From Lachnospiraceae bacterium (GTDB lineage: Bacteria > Bacillota > Clostridia > Lachnospirales > Lachnospiraceae): 55,345 nt of DNA. Below the pieces are notes generated by a model. That model searched no databases. It was not told the DNA's origin and was given only the letters and a program-made list of their open reading frames with translations. The stretch is from positions 1 to 55,345 of the forward strand of contig JAEEIV010000016.1 in the NCBI GenBank assembly GCA_016281555.1. The letters are read 5' to 3'. The translations under genes and the position numbers were made by a program. This document shows positions 24,858 through 35,000 of this stretch, in pieces (the stretch's first letter is position 1; the number at the start of each line of letters is the position of its first letter).

Positions 24858-26366
24858 TTACGCCTCTCTTCCAAACATCTTGTCGATGGCGTCCGTGGTC
24901 TTCCGGACCAGCATGTCGCCGCCGGCATGTCCGACGTAACCGGAGGAAACGTATGCCGAGTAATGGCTGCCTTTCTCTGCTTTCTCGGTCGGAAGATAGC
25001 CGTAGCCCGCATTGCAGAGCTGGATCAGGAAAGTCTGCTTCGCAAGCGAACGCGCGCGGATCTGATTTCCGTAATCGAGGAACAGCTCGAACGGGTTCGT
25101 CGCGATCGCGACGCTTCCCAGACGGATCACGTGCACTTCGATCGGGAAGATGTCGTGCGTCTGCTGGTTCTCATACCGCGCCGCCGTTCCCGCGTACACG
25201 TGCATGGCCGCGTTCTCTTCAAATGTGAAGGAATCGTGCTTTTCGACGAAATCGCGGATCTTTTCGATGGCCGCATTGTACTCCGTGATCGTGACTTTTC
25301 TCAGCGGCAGGTCCACAGTCAGCACCTCGTGCTTAAAAACGCCGATTTCATCGGCCGGACGGTTTTCGGCGATAATTTCGTCGTACGTGTCGACGATCTC
25401 GTTAAACAGCCGTTTTCCGGCTTTCCACGAGCCTTTGATGTCGAACATGGACGGATCGGCGTTTCGCTCGACGTGCGTCAAATGTTTGATGTTCGGGTCA
25501 TTGACCGGCGTCTCCGGATCCACCCAGCGGATCAGGTCTCTCGGACACATGTCGCCGGCGGCAGAGCAAAGGCCGACCACCTTCAGGTCGTCACCGAATT
25601 TCTGCCGGAGAAGGATGCGAAGTTTTCCCCAGTAATCCGACGAAACGAAGCTTCTGTGCTCGAGGATCTGGCTCGGGCAGGCAACGTTCGCGATGACGCA
25701 CTCCAGCTTCTGATCCTCGCCGAATACGTAACCGAGCTCGATGCCGGAATCATTGCCGCCTTCAAGTTCCTTGAAGTTCGACATGTTCGTGTCGCCCCAC
25801 ATCTTCGCGGTACCGTCGTCGTATACGGCACGGCGGCACATGCCGATCGCCGCACGGCCGAACCCGAAGACGATCTTCGCGGAATGCAGATCCGCCCAGG
25901 CTTTCCTGACCGCTTCCGTCGCGCGTTCCACGAGAAATTCAAAGGATTCGTCCGCGGTCATATCCGGCTTCCGGTCGCCCGTCAGCGACTGATACTTGTC
26001 TTCGCCCATGAACCGTTTCAGAACGTCGAGGCCGCCGATCAGGTTCTTCGTATTCGCCTGCGCCTTCCCGTAGGTGTGGGAAGTATGCGTATGCGTGGCG
26101 TTCATCATGAGTTTCATCGGATCGAAGCCGGGAAGATCGCGAAGATTCTCTCTCACGCGCTCGACCAGGGCGTCGCAGATGCTCGTCAGGTCGGAGCTGA
26201 TGAGCGTCATCTGTTCTCCGTCCTTCGTCACCGCGATACAGGTCATCGTGATCGGCGTCTCCACGTATTCCGAAATTCTCTCGTAAAACTGTCCCGTAAG
26301 CGCAATGCTCTTTCCTTCCGGCGTGATGCTTACCTCGGCAATACCGATTTTCAACGCTTCATTCAT
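24858..26366 (-). CDS. Neutral ceramidase-like hydrolase, paralogue 2
   Basis: This 502-residue cytosolic-looking protein is of the Ceramidase_alk type. THTHTSH (His92, His94) marks the zinc site, and PFELFLDY and GYLPT mark the later ligands. The catalytic motif reads AAGDMCP, with Cys274 where neutral ceramidases have Ser. The second zinc His is replaced by Cys (VACPSQ), as in paralogue 1. The ATG at 26366 has AAGGAG 6 nt upstream; a TTG at 26387 is less likely. It stands alone between two terminators, with a cre-like site just upstream. The substrate is unknown. Confidence 0.8.
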   Translation of the reverse strand: MNEALKIGIAEVSITPEGKSIALTGQFYERISEYVETPITMTCIAVTKDGEQMTLISSDLTSICDALVERVRENLRDLPGFDPMKLMMNATHTHTSHTYGKAQANTKNLIGGLDVLKRFMGEDKYQSLTGDRKPDMTADESFEFLVERATEAVRKAWADLHSAKIVFGFGRAAIGMCRRAVYDDGTAKMWGDTNMSNFKELEGGNDSGIELGYVFGEDQKLECVIANVACPSQILEHRSFVSSDYWGKLRILLRQKFGDDLKVVGLCSAAGDMCPRDLIRWVDPETPVNDPNIKHLTHVERNADPSMFDIKGSWKAGKRLFNEIVDTYDEIIAENRPADEIGVFKHEVLTVDLPLRKVTITEYNAAIEKIRDFVEKHDSFTFEENAAMHVYAGTAARYENQQTHDIFPIEVHVIRLGSVAIATNPFELFLDYGNQIRARSLAKQTFLIQLCNAGYGYLPTEKAEKGSHYSAYVSSGYVGHAGGDMLVRKTTDAIDKMFGREA

Positions 26367-26388
26367 TTCAGTCTCCTTTTCATTCAAA

Positions 26389-26402
26389 CGATACCGTTTT
26401 CA
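26389..26402 (-). promoter_or_regulatory. cre-like site before ceramidase-like gene 2
   Basis: Minus strand TGAAAACGGTATCG matches TGWNANCGNTNWCA at all but the final base, and contains the palindrome AAACG-GTAT-CGTTT. It lies between the serA terminator and the ribosome site. I see no clear promoter hexamers in this short gap, so the transcript may start within or before the terminator. Confidence 0.35.
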
Positions 26403-26404
26403 CT

Positions 26405-26440
26405 AAAAAGCCTGCGCCGTATCCGTTACGGTCGCAGGCT
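26405..26440 (-). terminator. Intrinsic terminator after serA
   Basis: Minus strand AGCCTGCG / CGCAGGCT with an inner CCGTA / TACGG helix, then five T residues. It starts 7 bp after the serA stop. Confidence 0.85.
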
Positions 26441-26446
26441 CTGTTC

Positions 26447-27610
26447 TTATGCCAATACTCTCGCCCGGAGCACTCCCGGAACCGTTCCGAGAACGCTCTC
26501 TTCCGGCTTCCCGTTCAGTTCGTACACCGCCGCGCCGAAGCCGTTCTTCACCTTCGCCTCGCTCTTCGCGATACCGAACGGCGCAAGAATTTCAGCTGCC
26601 TTCTCCGGCACGTCGAATCCTTCCTTAAAGAGAATGCTCACTCTGACGCCGCTCTTTTCTCCGAGAGAGATCTTCGGGAAGTTCACGGAATTCACGATAT
26701 TGCCGCTTTCCAGATACTCCAGGATCTCGTCCGCCGCCATGACCGCCGAGGCATCCTCCGCTTCTTCGGTCGATGCGCCGAGATGCGGGAATGCAATGAC
26801 GTTCGGCAGGTTCGCCGTCACGAAACTCGGAACGTCGGTCACGTACTTCCGGATCTTTCCGCCTTCCAATGCTTCCTTCAATGCCGCTTCGTCGACGAGA
26901 CCGGGACGCGCGAAGTTTAAGAGCGCTGCGTCTTCTTTCATTGCCGCGAACGCCTCGGCGTTCAGCATGCCCTTCGTGTCCTTCGTTTCCGGCACGTGGA
27001 CCGTCACGTAATCCGCTGCCTTGTACACTTCGAGGACGTCGGCCGTGATCGTGAGCGTCTTTTCAAAACACTCTGCGGTTTTCTCCAGGTCTTCCTTCGC
27101 CTTTTCCGAAAGGAAGGGGTCGAATCCGATGACGTCCATGCCGAGCGCGAACGCCGCTTTCGCGATCTTATAGCCGATCGCGCCGAGGCCGATGACGCCG
27201 AGGACCTTGCCCAGGATCTCGTGGCCTGCGAACTTGGCTTTCGCCTTCTCCATCGTCTTCCCGATGTTCTCGTCGCCCTTGTTCTCTTCGACCCAGGCCA
27301 TGCCGCCCTTCGCGTCACGGGATGCCAGGAACAGTCCGAGCAGCGTCAGTTCCTTCACCGCGTTCGAGTTCGCGCCCGGAGAATTGAACACCACGATCCC
27401 CTCTTCCGCCGCGCGGTCCAGAGGAATGTTGTTCACGCCGGCACCGGCGCGGCCGATGGCCAGCATTTCCTTCGGAAACACGGTCTCGTGCAAAACTGCG
27501 GAACGCACGAGGATGATGTTCGCATCTTCCAATGCTTCCGTCTTTTCATACCCCGCCGGGAAGCGGTCCAGGCCCGCCTTCGCGATGGGATTTGCCAAAA
27601 AGTATTTCAT
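26447..27610 (-). CDS. serA: D-3-phosphoglycerate dehydrogenase
   Basis: This 387-residue NAD-dependent enzyme oxidises 3-phosphoglycerate in the first step of serine synthesis. The substrate region GRAGAGVNN is at 53-61, the Rossmann motif GLGAIG at 141-146, and the catalytic region FARPGLVDE has Arg235. Asp259 and His276 (PHLGASTEEAEDA) follow, then a short ACT-like C-terminal domain (about 320-387). The usual catalytic Glu of the DVFExEP motif is missing (TDVPSFVTANLPN), a variation also seen in other short clostridial SerA proteins as far as I recall. The start at 27610 begins MKYFLANPIAK. It follows serC by 104 bp and is followed by a terminator. Confidence 0.92.
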   Translation of the reverse strand: MKYFLANPIAKAGLDRFPAGYEKTEALEDANIILVRSAVLHETVFPKEMLAIGRAGAGVNNIPLDRAAEEGIVVFNSPGANSNAVKELTLLGLFLASRDAKGGMAWVEENKGDENIGKTMEKAKAKFAGHEILGKVLGVIGLGAIGYKIAKAAFALGMDVIGFDPFLSEKAKEDLEKTAECFEKTLTITADVLEVYKAADYVTVHVPETKDTKGMLNAEAFAAMKEDAALLNFARPGLVDEAALKEALEGGKIRKYVTDVPSFVTANLPNVIAFPHLGASTEEAEDASAVMAADEILEYLESGNIVNSVNFPKISLGEKSGVRVSILFKEGFDVPEKAAEILAPFGIAKSEAKVKNGFGAAVYELNGKPEESVLGTVPGVLRARVLA

Positions 27611-27661
27611 CTCTTTTTCCCTCGATATTATATTAGGAATTCTCTTCCAATGTATCGGCAC

Positions 27662-27730
27662 GATCGCTTTGCGATCTAGCCATATCGTCGGTGCTCATGC
27701 AAGAAATGGCTTCGTCATTTGAGCACCGAC
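27662..27730 (-). repeat. Two stem-loops at the serC-serA junction
   Basis: An 11-bp perfect inverted repeat, GTCGGTGCTCA / TGAGCACCGAC, has one arm (27720-27730) in the last codons of serC and the other (27687-27697) in the gap. A second hairpin, GATCGC-AAA-GCGATC, lies at 27662-27676. Neither has a T-run, so they are not typical terminators. They may stabilise or process the serC-serA mRNA. Confidence 0.6.
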
Positions 27731-28800
27731 TTCTCAAACTTCTCCATGAACGCGACCAATGCTTCGACGCCTTCCTTCGGCATCGCATTGTAGATGGACG
27801 CTCTCATGCCGCCGACCGAGCGGTGGCCCTTCAGATTTTCGAAGCCCGCCGCCTTCGATTCGGCAATGAACTTCGCATCCATGTCGAGGTCGCCGGTAAT
27901 GAACGGCACGTTCATGATCGAACGGTCTTCCTTTACGACCGTACCCTTGAAGAGCTTGCTGTTGTCGAGGAAGTCGTAAAGGATCGCCGCTTTTTCACGG
28001 TTTCTCCGCTCCATCTCCTTGAGGCCGCCCATGTTGAGGAGCCACTTGAAGACCTTGCCGCAGATATAGATGCAGTAGCACGGCGGCGTATTGTACATGG
28101 AGCCGTTTTCGGTATAGGTCGTGAACTTGCACATCGTCGGCGTGAAGGGCATCACGTCCTCGGTCACCATGTCATCACGGATGATGCCGATCACGACGCC
28201 CGCCGGACCGACGTTCTTCTGCGCGCCGGCATAAAGATAAGCGTATTTCTGCACGTCGATCGGCTCGGACAGGAAGCAGGAAGACAGGTCGGCGACGAGG
28301 TTCTTTCCCTTCGTGTTCGGCAGATTCCAGTATTTCGTGCCGTAAATCGTATTATTCTCGCAGATGTAAACGTAATCTGCATTCTCGCTGATCGGAAGGT
28401 TCGAAACGTCCGGGATGTAGGAGAACGTCTTATCCTCGGAGGTCGCGATCTTATTGGCCGTGCCGTACTTCTGCGCTTCCTGGTACGCTCTCTTCGCCCA
28501 CTGGCCGGTCACGATGTAATCCGCGACGCCGTTCTTCATGAAGTTCATCGGCACCATCGAGAACTGCAGATGCGCGCCGCCCTGCATGAACATGACTTTA
28601 TAATTCTCGGGAATGGAAAGCAGCGTCCGAAGATCCGCCTCCGCCTCGTCAATGATCGTCTGATACGCCTTGGACCGGTGCGACATCTCCATTACGGACA
28701 TGCCCGTTCCGCGGTAATCCAGCATTTCCGCCTGTGCTTCTTTCAGCACTTCCTCGGGCAAAACCGCCGGACCGGCTGAAAAATTATACACTCTCTTCAT
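27715..28800 (-). CDS. serC: Phosphoserine aminotransferase
   Basis: This 361-residue PLP enzyme converts 3-phosphohydroxypyruvate and glutamate to phosphoserine and 2-oxoglutarate. It begins MKRVYNFSAGPAVLPEEVL, a SerC hallmark. GGAHLQFSMVPMN is at about 74-86, the PLP Lys195 lies in AGAQKNVGPAG, and RASIYNA is near the end. AAAGGAG is 6 nt before the ATG, and a strong promoter lies about 50 bp upstream. It forms an operon with serA. No serB is seen in the window. Confidence 0.96.
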   Translation of the reverse strand: MKRVYNFSAGPAVLPEEVLKEAQAEMLDYRGTGMSVMEMSHRSKAYQTIIDEAEADLRTLLSIPENYKVMFMQGGAHLQFSMVPMNFMKNGVADYIVTGQWAKRAYQEAQKYGTANKIATSEDKTFSYIPDVSNLPISENADYVYICENNTIYGTKYWNLPNTKGKNLVADLSSCFLSEPIDVQKYAYLYAGAQKNVGPAGVVIGIIRDDMVTEDVMPFTPTMCKFTTYTENGSMYNTPPCYCIYICGKVFKWLLNMGGLKEMERRNREKAAILYDFLDNSKLFKGTVVKEDRSIMNVPFITGDLDMDAKFIAESKAAGFENLKGHRSVGGMRASIYNAMPKEGVEALVAFMEKFEKSVLK

Positions 28801-28852
28801 TTCGCTCTCCTTTCAACAGAACGTTGTTTCCGGATCCTTCCGGAACAGTTTC

Positions 28853-28881
28853 ATTGTACTATCATCAAGGGGTTCCGTCAA
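28853..28881 (-). promoter_or_regulatory. Promoter of the serC-serA operon
   Basis: Minus strand TTGACG (28881-28876), exactly 17 bp, then TACAAT (28858-28853). The 46-nt leader contains a small hairpin (TTCCGG-AAGGAT-CCGGAA). Confidence 0.75.
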
Positions 28882-28927
28882 GACAATTTCCGTGCCGCAG
28901 ACGGAAATCCGCACAAATCGTTCGCAC

Positions 28928-28974
28928 AAAAAAATTGCCGCACGGAAGGACTTTCGATCCCTCCGTACGGCAAT
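28928..28974 (-). terminator. Intrinsic terminator after the giant surface protein
   Basis: Minus strand ATTGCCGTACGGAGGGA / TCCTTCCGTGCGGCAAT, a stem of about 17 bp with two mismatches or G-T pairs, then seven T residues. It lies 40 bp after the stop at 29015. Confidence 0.88.
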
Positions 28975-29014
28975 GATCCGCCGGTCCGAAGCGTTTACGC
29001 TTCCCGGGGTTACC

Positions 29015-32000
29015 TTATTCGACTTTGTAAACAGTCGTTACCGATTTCTCCTGACCCGCAGCATTCTTAAACGTCGTCGTCTGAGTGAATCCGGAGAGAA
29101 CTGATGAACCGATATCAAGGGTACCGTCCGGGGTTGGCTCCGGCCAGATCAGGAAATATCCTCTCGAAATGTTCAACTTTCCCTGCGAAGGAACCAAGTC
29201 ACCATAGAAGGTGCCGCCGGAGATCGTAAGCACTGCGCTCTCGGCATCTATATAAATGAGTTTTCTCTCTCTCGTCGTCTCCACGTCGACGATCAGTTTC
29301 GCCTCTCCGCCGATCGTGAAGTTCTTGGAAGTCGTATAAACGGCGTACTTGTCGTTCTCGGTCGCAATGATCACGGCATCTCCGCTGATGCTCACGGTAG
29401 ACGAAGCCGTGGCGTTGATCACGTTTCCGGTCTTCCCGTCGCCGGCCTTGCCGCCTTCTAAGATACCGCCGGTCATCGTGAATTTCGCGCTGCTGCCATC
29501 CACGTTAATGAGTCCGCCGTTGCCCGTCGCAGTGCCGCCCTCGATGATGCCGTCGCTCATCGTCAGACTGCCGCCGAGGTAGATCGCGCCGCTGCTGCCG
29601 CCGGCCGCTTTTCCGTTCCGGATCTCACCGCCGTCCATCGTCATCGTGGCATAGCTGCTGACGTAAATGTTGCCGGCGTAGGTCGTGGCCTTGCCATCCT
29701 TGATCTCGCCGCCCTTCATCGTGAAGGTGCCTTTGCCGTTCGAAGAACTCGCGATGCCCACGCAAATATTGCCGGCGTAGGTCTTTGCCGCTCCGCCTTC
29801 GACCGTGCCGCCGTACATCGTCATCGATCCGCCCATCTGCATTTCAATGTTTCCGCCGGCGGCGCCCGCATATCCGTCCGCGACACGTCCGCCGTACATC
29901 GTGAATGCACTGTTGTTCCGGATGCTGATGTTGCCGCCCGGATTCGAACCGCTCGTCTTTCCACCTTCAATGCTGCCGCCGTAGAGTTCCAGCGTGGCGT
30001 TCTTCTGCAGATAAATGAGGCCGCCCTGACCCGCCTTCGCGGAGGTGTCGCTGTTCGGAACGATCTTTCCGCTTTCATCGGAGCTGCAGTCGCAGATCGT
30101 CATGAGCAGCGGCGTCGCCGGACTCGTACCGGTGCTTTCCGCGAGATAGAACACGCGGTTGTTGCTTGCCGACTTCAGCGTATGACCGTTCAGGCAGAGG
30201 TGGATGTTTCTTCCGTAGTATTCTCCCAAGCCGGTCATCGTGACGTCAGATCCGAGGTAGATGAAGACGTCTCCGCCGATCGAAACGCCGTTAATGGCGC
30301 TCTTCATTTCAGCCGTCGTCGTCACTTTCTGCCAGGACTCAGTGGGTTTCAGCTCCGTATGTCCGTTCGCCGGCGTCGCAGTCTCAATGCATTCTCCGAC
30401 GCCGCCGCAGATGCAGTGGTCGACGTGCTCCACGACCGTCAGGTGTGCTGTGCCGCTCGCTTTGTCATTGATCGTAAGGGTAATGTCCACTTCGCCGATC
30501 GCAAGCGGCGTCACGACCGCCTTGTACGGATCTGTCGTGTCTTTCACGACCGTCGCGACCGTTTCATCAGAAGAGGTCCATTCCGCCTTCGTGACCGTCT
30601 GCGTTCCGGCATCCACCGTCGCCGTCACTTCGACCGTCCTTCCGACGGAAGATTCCAGCGTGGCAGGAAGCGTGACCGCAATGCTGCCCTCGTCGAGCAC
30701 GATCTCCACCAGGAACGAATAATTCTTGCCGTTCACGGTGACCGTTTCCGGAGACGCCATGTCTTTCGTGCAGTAACCGTCTGCGACAGTCAATGCATCC
30801 GGGGTCTTGATGAACTTGCCGTCGGTGATGAACGGAGCCGCGCCGGCATCCGCGTACACGGACGACAGATATCCGCCCTTCACCGAAGCCACCGAGGTTT
30901 CGCTGACGTAAAGCGCATTGCCCACCGCGCCGTCGTATTCGTCTGCGACAATGGTTCCGCCGGTCATTTCGAGAGTCGCCTTGTTCGCAAGATAGACGTT
31001 CGCGCCCTTGGTGACCGCTTTGCCGCCGTAGATCGTAACGTTTTCAACGTTCAGTTTGCCGGTCGACGTCATGGAAACGTTGCCGCCCATGGTGGTCGCG
31101 TCTCCGGAATGGATCTCACCGCCCTTGAGATTGACCGTGCCTTCCGACGCGATGTTTCCGCCGTGCGTCGTCGCCTTTCCGGAAGCGATCGTGCCGCCGT
31201 TTAGTGTAAAGGTTCCGGCGTTGTAAATGTTGCCTCCGCTCGTCGTGGACTGTCCGTCCTTGATCTCGCCGCCGTTCATCGTGAAGGTGGCCGTCGTGGA
31301 ATTGAGCGTGATGTTTCCGCCGTAGGAACCGGACTTGCCGCCCTCGATCGTACCGCCGTCCATCGTGAAGACCGACGGTCCGAGGATCACTACGTTTCCG
31401 CCGTAGGCCACGGAATTAGTGCCGCTCTCTTTTCCGCCCTTGATCGTGCCGCCCTTAATGGTGATCGACGAGACAGCACTTGCGCTGGCGCTGTAGACGC
31501 TTAAGTTTCCGCCGCGGTTCGCCGATCCGCCGGAAATCTCACCGTCATACATGATGAACGATGCGCCGCCCTGTACTTCGACGTTGCCGCCGTAAGGCGT
31601 GCCGGAAGAACCTGCCGTGCCGTTCTTGATCGTACCGCCGTACATCCGGAAGATGCCGCTGCCTCTGACACTCACGCAGCCGCCCGGATTCGCGCCGCTC
31701 GTCCGGCCGTTTTCAAGGGTGCCGGCATAAAGTTCCAGCGTGCCGTTCTGCGTACAGTAGATGAATCCGCCCTGTCCCGTCGGACCGGAAGCGCTCGAAA
31801 GCGCGGTGATCTTGCCGGTCTTGTCCTCGCTGCAGTCCGTGATCGTCAGTGTGCCGGGATAATTGTTCGTATCGCTGGACTTGTAGATCGCAAACACACG
31901 TGCCGCATTCGGCGCCGTCAGTTTATGACCGTTCAGGCAGAGATGCACTTTCCGGCTGGCCGTCGAAATATGGCTGCCGCTCATTTCAATATCTTCGCCA

Positions 32001-35000
32001 AGGTAGATGTACACGTCAGTATCGATCGCGACAGCCGTGATCGCAGCGCGTAGTTCCGCCTCGGTCGTGACCGCGGTCCAGTTGTCCGCGGGCTTATTCA
32101 TCACATGACCGTTCGCTGAAGCCGTCGCGAGACAGGTATCGATGCCGCCGCAGATGCAATGATTCTTGTGCGGCGGGATCGGTTTCGTCACGGAAACCGT
32201 CGTCTTCGCCGAGAATTCGTCGTTGATCGTCAGGGTGATGTCCGCATTGCCGGCTGCAAGCGGGGTGACGACGGCCTTGTACGGATCGGTCGCATCTTTC
32301 GCAACCGTCGCGACCGTTTCATCCGAAGAGGTCCATTCGACCTTCGTGATGTCGACCCTGCCCGGAACCACCGCCGCGGTCAGTTCCTCATCCGTACCGA
32401 TCGTCGCCTCGAGGGTATCCGGAAGCGTAATGTGGACCACGTCTTCATCGGAATATACCTGATACCGGAACGTGTAAGTGACTTCGCCGAGCGTTTCCGT
32501 CTCCGGCGTATCCAGATCTTTCATCAGATATCCGGACGGAAGCAGTTCTGCCGCGGGTGCTTCGAAGAAGGTACCGCCCGTGATGCACGGGGCAATGCCG
32601 GTCTCCGCCGTCACCTTGGTGAGGTGACCGCCTTCAATGGATGCGGTCGCGGCTGCCGCAAGATACACGGAGTTCTTCGCAGGATCCAAAGTCTCTTCCG
32701 CGCCGATCGTGCCGTCCGTCATCGTGAAGGTTGCTGCGCCGGTCACCGCGACGTTCGGTCCGTATCCGCTGCCGGTCAGGGTTCCGCCGTAAATGCCGCC
32801 GCCCGCAACCGTAAGAATACCGTTGTTGCCGAGTGCGATCGTTCCGCCGTTCTGACCGGATTCGCCGCCGGAGATCGTGCCGGCATTCAGCGTCAGTTCG
32901 CCGCCGTCACTATTGATCGCTCCGCCGTTCTTCGTTGTGGAGCCGCCGATGACGGAACCGCCGTCAACGGTCATCGTGCCGCCGAGATAAATCGTGCCGC
33001 TGCTGCCACCAGTCGCGGTGCCGCCTTCGATCGTGCCGCTCTTCAGAACGATGGAGGAGTACTTGCCGACGTAAATGCTTCCGGCGTACGTGGCCGCGGT
33101 GCCGCCCTTGATCTCGCCGCCGTCCACCGTCAGCACGCCCGCATTCGAGGTGCTGCCGTTTCCGAACGTCAGGTTGCCGCCGTAAGAGCCCGCCGTGCCG
33201 TTCTCGATCGAACCGCCGTACAGGGTGACGGAACTTCCGGTGAACACTGCAACGTTGCCGCCGAAGGTGGCCGCATTGCCGTCCTTGATCGTGCCGCCGT
33301 ACATCGTCAGCGATGCGCCGGTCTGCAGGGAGATGTTGCCGCCTCTCGAATCCGAAATACCGCCTTCGATCGTGCCGCCGTACATGATGAGTTCGGAAGC
33401 ATTCTGCATTTCAATGTTTCCGCCGTACGTATTCACGCTGTGGCCGGCGGAAATCGTGCCGCCGTAAATCTTCACGGTACTGCCGTCACCGCGGACGCTG
33501 ATGTTGCCGCCCGGATTACCCTTGACCGGGACGCCGCCCGTCAGCGTACCGCCGTACAGTTCCACCGTGCTGCCGCCGGTGACGTAGAGGAGACCGCCTT
33601 GGTAAGGGCCGCTCGACCCCGGAGCGGCGTCGTTCTTGACGATGGTACCGGTTTCGCCCGAGCTGCAGTCCGTGATCACCAGTTTGCCCGGTGTGGAAGT
33701 GCCGACGTTGACGTTGAACGCTCTCGTGCTCGTTCCGGTCGTCAGTTTGTGTCCGTTCAGGCACAGGAAGACCGACCGGCCTTTGAGTTCGATGACACCC
33801 GTCATCGTGATGTCCGCATCGAGACAGATGTAGACTTCTCCGCCTTCCGGCGTTTCAGTCGTAATGTATTTCGCAAGGTCCGTATGCGTGACCGCTTTCT
33901 GCCACAGGACCTCGTCTCCGCCCGCCTGGATCTCAGCCGCCGTGCCGACCGCGTGGAAATGCGAGCCAGCCGCCGGAGGAAGTACGGTGATCGCCACCGT
34001 CGTCGTCAGGCCGCCTTCGGTACTGATGGTGACCGTGACCGGCTCACTGCCGGTTTCCTGAAGACCCTTGGCGTTTCCGTTCGAATCGACCGACACCTTC
34101 GACGTATCGGAGACCGTATACGTCAGCGTGCCGAGCGAGGCAGAAGCAGGAACCGGATTCACGACAATTTTCTGTACCCCGCCTCTTTCGATCGTCAGCG
34201 TCTTTTCAGCCGCTTCGATCTTTTCGAGCGCGTAGACGATTTCCAATGCCTTCGTGCTTGTGACGACGATCTCACCCGGGATGTCCGGATAGAACGCGTC
34301 CTTATATGCTTCGAATTCATCCGCGGTGAACACGCCGCCGGACTTCAATGCGAAGCAGATGGAACCTGCCGGAGACGTGATGCCGTCCGACGTGGTTTGG
34401 ATCTTCACGGTGCTCGGGAGGATCAGGTTCGCCGCGGAACCGTCCGCAAGTTTGCCGCCCTTGATGCTCGTGTTTCCTGCGATCGTGAGCGTGCCGCCAG
34501 TAATGTTGACGGAGCCTGCGCTCTCATTGGAGCCGCCCGTTACCGTAACGTTCTTCAGGACCAGGTTGCCGGCAGAGGTAAGCGCCGCGCCGGCGAGCGC
34601 GTGTTTCGCGCCCTTGATCGTCACGTTTTCAAATTCCGCATATGCCTTCGACGGGATATAGATCGCGCCGCTCGTCTTCTTCTGATCCATGGCCGAGAAA
34701 TCGAGCGTTACGTCCTTGACAATAAGCTTGCCCGTAGCGTACCGGATCCAGAACACGCCGCCGTATTCATTGCCGACGGTATCCTCTCCGATGCCCTTTC
34801 CGAGCTGCGACTTGATCACGCCGCCCTTCTTCGAGGAAAGGTCAAAGATCTTCAGCGTGGAATTGGCCCGGAATACCGCAAACGTTCTGGCTGCTTCGCC
34901 GCCCGTCAGCGTATGACCGTTCATGTCGAAGTGGATGATCGTGTTCTCCAGCGTCGACGCCTGAGAGGAAAGGTTCCGGTCGCCGTTCATGAAATAGTGC

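Noticed and set aside
24362..25228. Plus-strand 288-residue protein with 21-residue repeats
   Set aside because: It arises from the 63-bp period of the array and then runs antisense into the ceramidase-like gene; no ribosome site.
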